Shown here: piece after piece, positions 55,006 to 62,816 of the stretch | How positions within the stretch are numbered: the first letter of the stretch is position 1 | How the letters are laid out: every line of letters begins with the position of its first letter | Assembly: GCF_006740045.1 (NCBI RefSeq) | Contig: NZ_AP019749.1 | Span: 2,561,001 to 2,625,000 of the forward strand | Source of the DNA: Comamonas terrigena NBRC 13299 | GTDB taxonomy: Bacteria; Pseudomonadota; Gammaproteobacteria; Burkholderiales; Burkholderiaceae_C | Direction of reading: 5' to 3' | Length of the DNA: 64,000 nucleotides | Position numbers and translations under genes: made by a program | The notes under the pieces: model-generated | Told to the model about the DNA's origin: nothing | What the model saw: only the letters and a program-made list of their open reading frames with translations | The model's database searches: none

Positions 55006-55791
55006 CTATTCGAACAGCGAACGCGTGCCGCCCCAGGCTGCGCCCTCCAGCTCCAGCATGCGCAGCTTGGTCAGCGCCCCCTGCCCGCCGGAAAAACCGC
55101 CGGGCTCCCGCCCTGCAGCCAGCACGCGGTGGCAGGGCACCACGGGCGCAAACGGATTGGCCCCCAGCGCCTGCCCCACGGCCCGGGCCAAGCCGGGCCC
55201 GCCCAGATCGGCCGCCAGGTCGCCATAGGTGCGCGTCTGTCCCGGCGCAATGGCGCGTGCCAGCGCGTACACATTGCGGGCAAATTCCGGTACACCCTGC
55301 CAGTCCAGCGCAATCTCCAGCAGATGGGGCAGCGCCTGCCTCTCGGCAGCGGTGGCGGGGAGCGGTGCCGCAGCGGGGTGGTAGCCCGCCCGCAGATCGC
55401 CCAGCACCTGGGCGTCGCCGGCGCCGGGCCAGTGCAGCGCGCTCTCCCCACCCTCGCCCTCTTCCGCCTCGCCCGCAGCGGCACGCCAGCCGGCCATCAG
55501 CTGCTGCACCCCGGCCACGGCCTGCACCGCGCACTCCGGCATCTGGGCGGCGCTGTGCGCCTGCAACCAATCCGCCTGCGGCGGCACATCGGCACCGGTC
55601 AGGCGCTGGGCCAGCTCCTGCAGCATGCGCGCCCGCGTGGACTGGCCGTCCACTTCGGGCAGCTGCAGCGCCAGCACGGCCTGGGGCTGCCAGGCCACAG
55701 CGCACACGCCGATGCGGGTGGCAAACAGCGCATGGCCATAGCCAAGCGAGGCATCGGCCAGATCAACACGGAAAGCAGCAGCAGCGGACAT
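55006..55791 (-). CDS. ogt: Methylated-DNA-protein cysteine methyltransferase
   Basis: Ogt/MGMT proteins repair O6-methylguanine by moving the methyl group to their own cysteine. The active site PCHRV is present in FAPVVPCHRVLAAGREPGGF, with ARAVGQALGANPF before it (DNA-binding helix). The N-terminal half (residues about 1-130) is a longer than usual ribonuclease-like domain with a Gly/Glu linker (GEAEEGEGGE), giving 261 residues against about 170 for E. coli Ogt. No Ada-type zinc domain. It is divergent from a small gene, and the LexA-type boxes between them may also affect it. Confidence 0.9.
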   Translation of the reverse strand: MSAAAAFRVDLADASLGYGHALFATRIGVCAVAWQPQAVLALQLPEVDGQSTRARMLQELAQRLTGADVPPQADWLQAHSAAQMPECAVQAVAGVQQLMAGWRAAAGEAEEGEGGESALHWPGAGDAQVLGDLRAGYHPAAAPLPATAAERQALPHLLEIALDWQGVPEFARNVYALARAIAPGQTRTYGDLAADLGGPGLARAVGQALGANPFAPVVPCHRVLAAGREPGGFSGGQGALTKLRMLELEGAAWGGTRSLFE

Positions 55792-55858
55792 CCCAGGCAC
55801 CTCCACACGGAAGCCACCATTGTGCGCCGCTGCGATGCGGCATAAAAAACACAGACCA

Positions 55859-55874
55859 CTGTACACACGCACAG
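55859..55874. promoter_or_regulatory. LexA (SOS) box 1
   Basis: CTGT-ACACACGC-ACAG, a perfect CTGT-N8-ACAG, the LexA consensus of beta- and gammaproteobacteria. It lies 62 bp before the 101-residue gene and 68 bp before ogt. Confidence 0.75.
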
Positions 55875-55881
55875 TGTTTAA

Positions 55882-55897
55882 CTGTATATTTACACAG
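55882..55897. promoter_or_regulatory. LexA (SOS) box 2
   Basis: CTGT-ATATTTAC-ACAG, again perfect CTGT-N8-ACAG with an AT-rich centre (the extended form is TAACTGTATATTTACACAG). It is 23 bp from box 1 (centre to centre) and 24 bp before the start of the plus-strand gene, so binding would block that promoter or leader. Confidence 0.85.
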
Positions 55898-55920
55898 TCA
55901 TCAACTCTTTTATCTGCAGC

Positions 55921-56226
55921 ATGGACACCGCAGAAGCCTTTTTCACCGTCTCCCTGTGCGACTTTGATGGTTTGCCGGAGGCCGCTCGCGCCAAAGCCGA
56001 AGAACGCTACGCCAAGGTGCTGACCCGCCAGCTGGGCGGTTCGGACCAGGTCTGTGAAACCCTGCACTGGGTGCAGCAACTGGAAGAAGACCCGCCCGAG
56101 GAAATCACCGAAGAGGTCAAGACCGGCTTTGCCCGCTGGATGAAGGCCGTGCGCGCCGCCACCGAAGCCGGCATGCAGGGCCTGGGCGAAGGCGAAGGCT
56201 GCTACTTCGAGGTGCGCGGCGCCTGA
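55921..56226 (+). CDS. Small acidic protein of unknown function, likely SOS-induced
   Basis: A 101-residue cytosolic protein, MDTAEAFFTVSLCDFDGLPE at the start, then a helical AARAKAEERYAKVL, an acidic middle (VQQLEEDPPEEITEEVKTG), and an end GEGEGCYFEVRGA. I recognise no family. It is clearly real: good codon use, helix-forming pattern and its own promoter region. Two perfect LexA boxes sit just upstream, so it should be repressed in normal growth and induced by DNA damage. It neighbours the DNA-repair gene ogt. Small acidic SOS proteins can be inhibitors of division or nucleoprotein mimics; that is speculation here. Confidence 0.8.
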   Translation: MDTAEAFFTVSLCDFDGLPEAARAKAEERYAKVLTRQLGGSDQVCETLHWVQQLEEDPPEEITEEVKTGFARWMKAVRAATEAGMQGLGEGEGCYFEVRGA

Positions 56227-56334
56227 ACGCCGGGCCGCGACCGCAGCACCTGGCGCTGCGCTATTTCCGCCCGCGCCACCCTGCTGTCCTGGGCTGCATA
56301 CACTGGCGGACTTTTCCGTGCTCCTGTTTTGTGT

Positions 56335-57357
56335 ATGCAGCCCTTGCTCGACGCCATCGCTCAAATGGCCTACCCCACCGACGCCCAGCGCCTCTTCCAT
56401 GGCCGTGGCGGCCGCTACCCGGGCTGTGAACAGCTGTCGCTGGACGCCTTCCCGCCCGCCCTGGTGCTGACCAGTTTTGCGCCGCTGGCCGATGAGGCGC
56501 TGGCCGCCGTGGGCGCTGCGCTGGCGCAGCGCTGGCAGCAGATCGCCCCGGCCGACCAGCCGCTGACCTGGGTCTTCCAGACCCGGGAAGCCGGCGGCAA
56601 GGTCGAGACCCGCACCATGGCCGGTGCCCTGCCCGAGCCCCATGTGGTGACCGAAAACGGCGCCCAGTACCTGCTGCACATCGGGCGCGGCCAGAACCAC
56701 GGCCTGTTCCTGGACATGGCCGCCGGCCGCGACTGGGTGCGCCAGCAGGTGCAGGCCCACCCCCGGCCCGCACGCATGAAGGTGCTCAACCTGTTCGCCT
56801 ACACCTGCGCGTTCTCGGTGGTGGCCAAGCTGGCCGGCGCCGGCCAGGTGCTGAACATGGACATGAGCAAGGGCGCGCTGGCCACGGGCCAGCACAACCA
56901 CCAGCTCAACGGCGTCAAGGCCGGTGCCAGCTTTGCCGCGCACGACATCTTCAGCAGCTGGGGCAAGATCAACCGCAGCGGGCCGTACGACCTGATCATC
57001 GTGGACCCGCCCAGCTACCAGAAGGGCAGCTTCATCGCGACCAAGGACTACGCCCGCCTGATGCGCCGCCTGCCCGACCTGCTGGCCCCGGACGGCCAGG
57101 TGCTGCTGTGCCTGAACGCGCCCGAGCTGGGCACCGCCTTTCTGCGCGAGCAGATGAGCGAGATCGCCCCGGAGCTGCACTTCACGCAGCGCATTCCCAA
57201 TCCGCCGGTGTTTGCCGATGTGGACGAGGAACGCAGCCTGAAGGTGCTGGTCTACCGTGCGCCGGGCCTGCCGGGCGCGAGTTCGGAGGCCACGGTGGCA
57301 CCGGCGGCCCCGGCCGCTGTGGTCGGTGCTGTGGGTGCCGCCGGCACTGCGGCCTGA
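56335..57357 (+). CDS. Class I SAM-dependent methyltransferase, RlmI/RlmK-like
   Basis: A 340-residue methyltransferase resembling the catalytic part of 23S rRNA methyltransferases RlmI/RlmK. The SAM-binding part is VLNLFAYTCAFSVVAKLAGA with NMDMSKGAL after it, and the catalytic-type motif IIVDPPSYQKGSF is present. An N-terminal domain of about 120 residues includes NHGLFLDMAAGRDWV. The end is an Ala/Val-rich tail. The ATG at 56335 is used; the frame opens at a TTG six bases earlier. RNA target is inferred only from the family. Confidence 0.88.
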   Translation: MQPLLDAIAQMAYPTDAQRLFHGRGGRYPGCEQLSLDAFPPALVLTSFAPLADEALAAVGAALAQRWQQIAPADQPLTWVFQTREAGGKVETRTMAGALPEPHVVTENGAQYLLHIGRGQNHGLFLDMAAGRDWVRQQVQAHPRPARMKVLNLFAYTCAFSVVAKLAGAGQVLNMDMSKGALATGQHNHQLNGVKAGASFAAHDIFSSWGKINRSGPYDLIIVDPPSYQKGSFIATKDYARLMRRLPDLLAPDGQVLLCLNAPELGTAFLREQMSEIAPELHFTQRIPNPPVFADVDEERSLKVLVYRAPGLPGASSEATVAPAAPAAVVGAVGAAGTAA

Positions 57358-57410
57358 ATCCTGCAGACAGCCCCCTGCCCCGCCCCGCACGCCACCCCAC
57401 TCCAAGTGCC

Positions 57411-58439
57411 ATGACCGCTTCCGCCTCTCCAGACCTTTCCGATCTTTCCGCGCTCGACCCGGCCCTGGCCCGCACCCTGCAGCGCTTTGCCCGGCTGGAC
57501 GCCGACACGCCCACCCCGCAGCTGGACTACGCCGGGCGCCGCCGGCTGCTGAGCACCCTGCAGGCCCAGCTGCTGCGCAGCCCGCTGCCGGGCATGGTCC
57601 GCACCGACCATTTCGTGCCTGCACCGGGCCGTGAAATCACCGTGCGCAGCTACCAGAAAGGCAGCGCCCCCAGCCCGCAGACCCTGGTCTGGCTGCACGG
57701 CGGCGGCTGGATGGTGGGCGATCTGAACACCCACGACGATCTGTGCGAACACCTGGCGCAGTTCACCGGCCACACCGTGCTCAGCGTGCACTACCGCCGC
57801 ACGCCGGAAAACCCTTTCCCCGCACCGCTGGACGATGTGACGGCCGTGCTGCAGTGGCTGCACCGCATGCAGGGCGTGCTGCCCTTTGCCCGGGACAGCG
57901 TGCTGCTGGGCGGCGACAGCGCCGGCGCCCACCTGGCCCTGGCCTGCGCGCTGCGCCATGCGGCTGCACCACAGCCCGCAGACGCGGGCCAGCCAGCGCG
58001 GCCGGCCAGGCTGCACGGCCTGCTGCTGTTCTACCCGCCGATTGCGCCGGAGCAGGACCACCCCAGCATGCAGGCCTTCAGCGAAGGCTTTGGCCTGACC
58101 CGCAGCGCCATGGCCCGCTACTGGCAGGAACTGGGCGGCGCCGAAGGCGCGGATGCACGCTGCCGCCTGCCGGCCAGCTGCACCGACACCCTGCCCCGGC
58201 TGCCGCCCGCCGTGGTCTGCACCGCCAGCCACGACATCCTGCGCGATGAAGGCGAAGCCTTTGCCCGCCAGCTGCAGGCGGCCGGCGTGCCCACCCGGCT
58301 GCTGCGAGCGCCTGGCATGGTGCACGGCTTTGCCCGCATGCTGACCGCCAGCCCCCAGGCCCGCCAGCAGGTGGAGCAGGCCTGCCATGCGCTGGCCGCG
58401 CTGCTGCACGGCGCCACGGCCGGCAGCGCAGCTGCCTAG
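57411..58439 (+). CDS. Alpha/beta hydrolase, hormone-sensitive lipase family
   Basis: A 342-residue esterase. HGGG is in WLHGGGWMVGD, the nucleophile is in LLGGDSAGAHLA, the acid is in TASHDILRDEG and the histidine in GMVHGFARM, completing the triad. It is a paralogue-type relative of the esterase at 24156. Starts 53 bp after the methyltransferase, so they may share a transcript. Substrate unknown. Confidence 0.9.
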   Translation: MTASASPDLSDLSALDPALARTLQRFARLDADTPTPQLDYAGRRRLLSTLQAQLLRSPLPGMVRTDHFVPAPGREITVRSYQKGSAPSPQTLVWLHGGGWMVGDLNTHDDLCEHLAQFTGHTVLSVHYRRTPENPFPAPLDDVTAVLQWLHRMQGVLPFARDSVLLGGDSAGAHLALACALRHAAAPQPADAGQPARPARLHGLLLFYPPIAPEQDHPSMQAFSEGFGLTRSAMARYWQELGGAEGADARCRLPASCTDTLPRLPPAVVCTASHDILRDEGEAFARQLQAAGVPTRLLRAPGMVHGFARMLTASPQARQQVEQACHALAALLHGATAGSAAA

Positions 58440-58484
58440 CGCAGCCTACACAGACCGGCCCAGGCTGACACCCAGCCACCCCAC

Positions 58485-58515
58485 AAAAAACAACGCCCCT
58501 TTCACAGGGGCGTTG
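58485..58515 (-). terminator. Terminator of the chemoreceptor gene
   Basis: CAACGCCCCT (58491-58500) pairs with AGGGGCGTTG (58506-58515); on the minus strand six T follow. It is 49 bp beyond the chemoreceptor stop and could also slow plus-strand transcripts. Confidence 0.9.
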
Positions 58516-58563
58516 TCGTTGCAGGGCCTGCCCACCCATAACAGGCGGCGGGCCATCTGGGGC

Positions 58564-60174
58564 CTAGCGCTCCCAGCGCGCGGTGTGCGCCAGGGCGGCC
58601 GGTGCTCGCGGGGCCGGCACGGCGGCCTGCGCCAGCCCTCCTTCATCGCTGTGCAGCTGGAACACGGCCACCGCCTGCACCAGTTGCTGGGCCTGGTTGC
58701 GCAGGCTGTCGGCAGCGGCCGCGCTTTCTTCCACCAGGGCCGCGTTCTGCTGGGTGACCTGGTCCATCTGGGTGACGGCGTCACCCACCTGGGCCACACC
58801 GCTGGCCTGTTCCTGGCTGGCGGCGCTGATCTCGTTGACGATATCGGCCACGCGGTGGATGGCGGCCACCACCTCGTCCATGGTGGCGCCGGCGCGGTCC
58901 ACCTGGTCGCTGCCTTGCTGCACGCGGTCCACACTGGCCGTGATCAGGGTCTTGATTTCCTTGGCGGCAGTGGCCGAACGCTGCGCCAGCGAACGCACCT
59001 CGCTGGCCACCACGGCAAAACCACGCCCCTGCTCGCCGGCACGGGCGGCTTCCACCGCGGCATTCAGCGCCAGGATATTGGTCTGGAAGGCGATGGAGTC
59101 GATCACGCCAATGATGTCGGCAATGCGCTGGCTGGCGCCCTGGATATCGCGCATGGTGGCCACCACCTGGCCCACCACCTCGCCGCCCTGCGCAGCCACG
59201 CGCGAGGCACTGGCGGCCAGTTCGCTGGCCTGGCGTGCATGGGCAGCGTTCTGCTGCACCGACGACGTCAGCTCCTCCATGGATGCCGCGGTTTCTTCCA
59301 GTGCACTGGCCTGCTGTTCGGTACGGGCCGACAGATCGTGGTTGCCGTGGGAAATCTGGGTGCTTGCCGATGCCACGCTGTGCGCGTTCTGGCGCACGCC
59401 CTGCACCACCTGGGACAGGGCGGTCTGCATGCCGTGCAAGGCATTGAGCAGCAGCGCAATCTCGTCCCGCCCGGCGCTGGGCTGCGCGGCGGTCAGGTTG
59501 CCAGCCGCCACCGCCCGCGCCACCTGCACGGCGGCCTCCAGCGGGCGCACCACCGCACGGCTGAACAGCAGGGCCGTGCCAATGCCCAGCACGCAGACCG
59601 TCAGCATCACCACCAGGCTGATCCAGATGGCGCGCGTGGCGTCCGTACCGGCCTGCGCGGCCACGGCGGCGGCACTGCGCTGGATCAGCGCACCGGCTTC
59701 ATCCAGCAGCCGGGTCGGTTCCCGGTCGATGCCCTGCACCGCCTGGTCCCCCGCCACCGCATCCATGCCGGCGGCCTGGAAGGCCTGGTAGCCACTGCGG
59801 TAGGCCTGGCCCATGCGCTGGTGGGCCTGGGCAAAGCCTTCCACGCGGCTGCGGCTGTCGCCGGCCGGCAGGCCCGCCAGCAGTGCGCGGGCGGCCTCCT
59901 GCACCACGGCTTCCTGCTTCTCAAAGGCGTTCCAGTAGCGCGCGCGCTGCGCCTCGTCCTTGCCCCGCAGCAGCACGTTCTTCCACTCCTGGGTCTGAAG
60001 CTTGAAGCTGTCGAGCATGTGGTTGACGGCACGCTCCTGGTCGGCATGCACGGCCACCGTGGTCTGGTAGGTGGTCAGGGCCTGGCGCAGCTGGGCAATG
60101 CCAAACAGCGCGGCCGCCAGCAGCACCAGCAGGGCGGCGGCAAACGCCAGGGGGAGCTTGGTGGCCAGCTTCAT
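58564..60174 (-). CDS. Methyl-accepting chemotaxis protein
   Basis: A 536-residue chemoreceptor. TM1 is [20 protein letters not shown] near residue 9, a four-helix periplasmic domain of about 150 residues ([20 protein letters not shown] at its start) follows, TM2 is [20 protein letters not shown] near 190, then HAMP ([18 protein letters not shown]) and the signalling domain with its conserved tip [20 protein letters not shown]. No C-terminal CheR-binding pentapeptide of the NWETF type is seen. The ATG at 60174 starts the hydrophobic segment directly. It is divergent from a solitary amino-acid binding protein across 410 bp, which may be its ligand carrier. Confidence 0.94.
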   Translation of the reverse strand: MKLATKLPLAFAAALLVLLAAALFGIAQLRQALTTYQTTVAVHADQERAVNHMLDSFKLQTQEWKNVLLRGKDEAQRARYWNAFEKQEAVVQEAARALLAGLPAGDSRSRVEGFAQAHQRMGQAYRSGYQAFQAAGMDAVAGDQAVQGIDREPTRLLDEAGALIQRSAAAVAAQAGTDATRAIWISLVVMLTVCVLGIGTALLFSRAVVRPLEAAVQVARAVAAGNLTAAQPSAGRDEIALLLNALHGMQTALSQVVQGVRQNAHSVASASTQISHGNHDLSARTEQQASALEETAASMEELTSSVQQNAAHARQASELAASASRVAAQGGEVVGQVVATMRDIQGASQRIADIIGVIDSIAFQTNILALNAAVEAARAGEQGRGFAVVASEVRSLAQRSATAAKEIKTLITASVDRVQQGSDQVDRAGATMDEVVAAIHRVADIVNEISAASQEQASGVAQVGDAVTQMDQVTQQNAALVEESAAAADSLRNQAQQLVQAVAVFQLHSDEGGLAQAAVPAPRAPAALAHTARWER

Positions 60175-60584
60175 CGCGCGACCTCCAGACAATGCGCAGC
60201 GTGACTGCCGCCTGGGTTGCTGAACGTGTCCATCACTCACCTCTTCTCTTGGTACCGCGGTGCCGGCCACGCGCAGTCCCATCGAAAGGATGGGTTGCGC
60301 GGACCATGCTGTTTTTCGAATATGTGCTGGCCCGGGTGTGCGCCGGTGCGCTGCCCTGGCTTCACCGGCAGGCGCACATCAGTAGCCGCACACTCCCCGG
60401 CCGGCGGCAAGGCTAAGGCCTCGCGCAAACCCTTAGCTTTCGCCAGTCTTTCGCCTGCCTTTCGGCCCACTCCGACCGCCCTTTTTCGCCACCCCGTCTG
60501 CGCGTTAAGCCCGATGGCCGCCGCCGCAGGCACATGAAATGCTTGTGCCCTTGTCGACATTCACTGCACGAGGAGCACTGTTTC
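60175..60584. promoter_or_regulatory. 410-bp divergent region with inverted repeat GCTAAGG-N12-CCTTAGC
   Basis: No gene fits this gap between the chemoreceptor and the binding-protein gene. Perfect 7-bp arms lie at 60412-60418 and 60431-60437. An AGGAG ribosome site for the binding protein is at 60570-60574. Confidence 0.45.
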
Positions 60585-61505
60585 ATGCGTCACATGTTTT
60601 CTGCCATGGCCACCGCCTGCCTGCTGGCCCTGGGCGGCAACGCTTTTGCCCAGGAGGCCGAAGCCTCCCCCACCTTCGACAAGATCAAGAGCTCCGGCAA
60701 AGTGGTGCTGGGCGTGCGCGAAAGCTCGGCCCCCATGGCCTATGCCCTTGGCTCCATGCAGAAGTACGTGGGCTACCACGTGGAGCTGTGCGAGAAGGTG
60801 CTGGACAAGATCGCCCCCAAGGCCCAGCGCGAATACATGGCGCTGACCGCGCAGAACACCCTGCCCCTGGTGCAGAACGGCACGGTGGACATCGGCTGCG
60901 GCCCCACCACCAACAACCTGGCGCGGCAAAAGCAGGTGGCGTTTGCCGTCACCACCTATGTCAGCGAGGTGCGCGCCGCCGTGCGCGCCGACTCCCCCGT
61001 CAAGTCCTTCAAGGAACTGGACAACCAGACCCTGGCCGCTTCCGCCGGCACCACGGCCGTGCAGCTGCTGCGCAAATACAGCCGCGACCACAGCACCAAG
61101 TTCGACGTGCAGCTGGGCAAGGACCATTTCGAGAGCTTTCTGATGCTGGAGTCCGGCCGCGCCCAGGCTTTTGTGCTGGACGCCAACCTGCTGGCCGGCG
61201 TGATCGCCAACTCCAAGAACCCCACGGGCTACAAGATCGTCGGCGAGGTGCTGGGGGCCGAGCCCATTGCGCTGCTGTTCCGCCACGGCGACGCCCCGTT
61301 CAAGAAGGCCGTAGACGGCGCCATCGGCGAGCTGATGCAAAGCGGCGAAATGGCCAAGCTCTATGACAAATGGTTCATGCAGCCCATCCCGCCCAAGAAC
61401 GCGGCGCTGAACCTGCCGCTGAGCCCCATGCTCAAGGGCCTGTTCCAGCAGCCCAACGACAAGCCCCTGGAGGCCTACCAGGACAAGGACGGCAGCGGCG
61501 CCTGA
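60585..61505 (+). CDS. Solitary amino-acid ABC transporter substrate-binding protein (GltI-like)
   Basis: A periplasmic binding protein of the polar amino acid family (306 residues). Sec signal MFSAMATACLLALGGNAFAQ cleaves near residue 23; GKVVLGVRESSAPMAYALGS and VDIGCGPTTNNLARQKQVAF are typical of glutamate/aspartate binders, the latter containing the ligand-site segment. Start ATG at 60585. No permease or ATPase gene is adjacent. It may serve a remote transporter, or present ligand to the divergent chemoreceptor. Confidence 0.9.
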   Translation: MRHMFSAMATACLLALGGNAFAQEAEASPTFDKIKSSGKVVLGVRESSAPMAYALGSMQKYVGYHVELCEKVLDKIAPKAQREYMALTAQNTLPLVQNGTVDIGCGPTTNNLARQKQVAFAVTTYVSEVRAAVRADSPVKSFKELDNQTLAASAGTTAVQLLRKYSRDHSTKFDVQLGKDHFESFLMLESGRAQAFVLDANLLAGVIANSKNPTGYKIVGEVLGAEPIALLFRHGDAPFKKAVDGAIGELMQSGEMAKLYDKWFMQPIPPKNAALNLPLSPMLKGLFQQPNDKPLEAYQDKDGSGA

Positions 61506-61573
61506 GCTGCGCTGCGCTGCGCCCCCAGCGTGGTGCGCACCACGCTGTCTGGACACACTGCCTGCCCCGGCAT

Positions 61574-61599
61574 AAAAAAAGGTCCGCCAATGGCGGACC
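61574..61599 (-). terminator. Terminator of the Bug-type binding-protein gene
   Basis: GGTCCGCC (61581-61588) pairs with GGCGGACC (61592-61599); seven T follow on the minus strand. It is 33 bp after the gene's stop. Confidence 0.92.
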
Positions 61600-61631
61600 C
61601 AAACTTTCCCCGGTACCCCTGCGAGCGGAGT

Positions 61632-62630
61632 TCAGTCCAGTGACAGGCCTTCACGCTGGATGGCGCCACCCCATTCCTGCACTTCCTTGTTGATGCGCTG
61701 GCTGAATTTGCCGGGCTCCAGCATCACCACCTCGCCCAGCGACGCCAGGGCGGCCGTGGCACGCGCATCCTGGGCCAGGCTCTTGGAGGCGTCGTACAGC
61801 TTCTGCACGATGGGCTGGGGCAGATTGGCCGGACCCAGCAGGCCCAGCCAGAAGATCACGTTGAAATTGTCATAGCCGGCCTCGGCCATGGTGGGCACAT
61901 TGGGCAGCTGCTTCATGCGCTGCGGCGCCGTCACCGCCAGGGCCTTGAGCTTGCCTGCCTGGATCTGCGGCAGCGCCGCCCAGGTCTCGAACATGGTGTC
62001 CAGCTCGCCGCTCATCACCGCCATCTGCGCCTGGGCCGATCCCTTGTACGGCACATGGGTCATGCGCGTGCTGGTGCGATTGCCCCAGGAGGTGAAGCTC
62101 AGGTGGGCGATATTGCCCGGCCCGGCCGAGCCGTAGCTGATGCGGTCCGGATTGCGCTGGGCATAGCCGATCATGTCCTTGGGGTTCTGGATATTGTTCT
62201 TCTGCGTCCAGGCCGGATTGGCGATCAGGATGAAGGGCGCATCCACCGCCACCGTGATGGGCGTGAAATCCTTGGCCTTGTACGGGCTCTTCTTGTAGAG
62301 CTGGGGGTTGATGGTGATGCTGCTGGAATTGGTGAACAGCAGGGTGTAGCCGTCCGCCGTGGCGCGCGCCACCTCCCCCACCCCCAGCGAGCCGTTGGCG
62401 CCGGGCTTGTTTTCCACCACCACGGGCTGGCCCAGGGTCTTGCTCAGGTGGTCAGACATGATGCGGGCCACCGTGTCGGTGATGGAGCCGGCGGGAAAGC
62501 CCACCACCATGCGGATGGGCTTGGTGGGCCAGTCGCTCTGGGCCTGCGCGGCGGTCAGCGGCAGTCCCAGGGCCAGGACGGCGGCGGCGCCCAGCTGCAG
62601 GCTGCGGCGGCGGGTGGAAATGGTTGGCAT
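61632..62630 (-). CDS. Bug-family (tripartite tricarboxylate transporter type) substrate-binding protein
   Basis: Bug proteins are periplasmic solute binders expanded in Bordetella and Comamonadaceae. The 332 residues have a signal (RRRSLQLGAAAVLALGLPLT, ending AQAQS), then WPTKPIRMVVGFPAGSITDT, VVENKPGANGSLGVGEVAR, and PFNVIFWLGLLGPAN-like family sequence near the C-terminus. Such proteins usually bind a carboxylate. It follows a CaiB-type CoA-transferase gene on the same strand, a pairing common in this family of bacteria, so its ligand is probably an organic acid activated by that enzyme. TctA/TctB permease genes are not adjacent. Confidence 0.93.
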   Translation of the reverse strand: MPTISTRRRSLQLGAAAVLALGLPLTAAQAQSDWPTKPIRMVVGFPAGSITDTVARIMSDHLSKTLGQPVVVENKPGANGSLGVGEVARATADGYTLLFTNSSSITINPQLYKKSPYKAKDFTPITVAVDAPFILIANPAWTQKNNIQNPKDMIGYAQRNPDRISYGSAGPGNIAHLSFTSWGNRTSTRMTHVPYKGSAQAQMAVMSGELDTMFETWAALPQIQAGKLKALAVTAPQRMKQLPNVPTMAEAGYDNFNVIFWLGLLGPANLPQPIVQKLYDASKSLAQDARATAALASLGEVVMLEPGKFSQRINKEVQEWGGAIQREGLSLD

Positions 62631-62816
62631 GGCGTTGTCTCCTTCTCTATAGGTATGTGCTTGCCGCCCGGGCACGACAGATGCAACGGATGCAACCGGT
62701 GCGTCTGTCGTGTCCAGGCAGCCCTGGGGCCAGGGCCTTGGACCGCCCTGGCTCCCCGATGCGCTGCACCGCCCCGGCCGGTGCGGCCAGCGGGGTGCGG
62801 GGTGCAGCGTCCCGTT

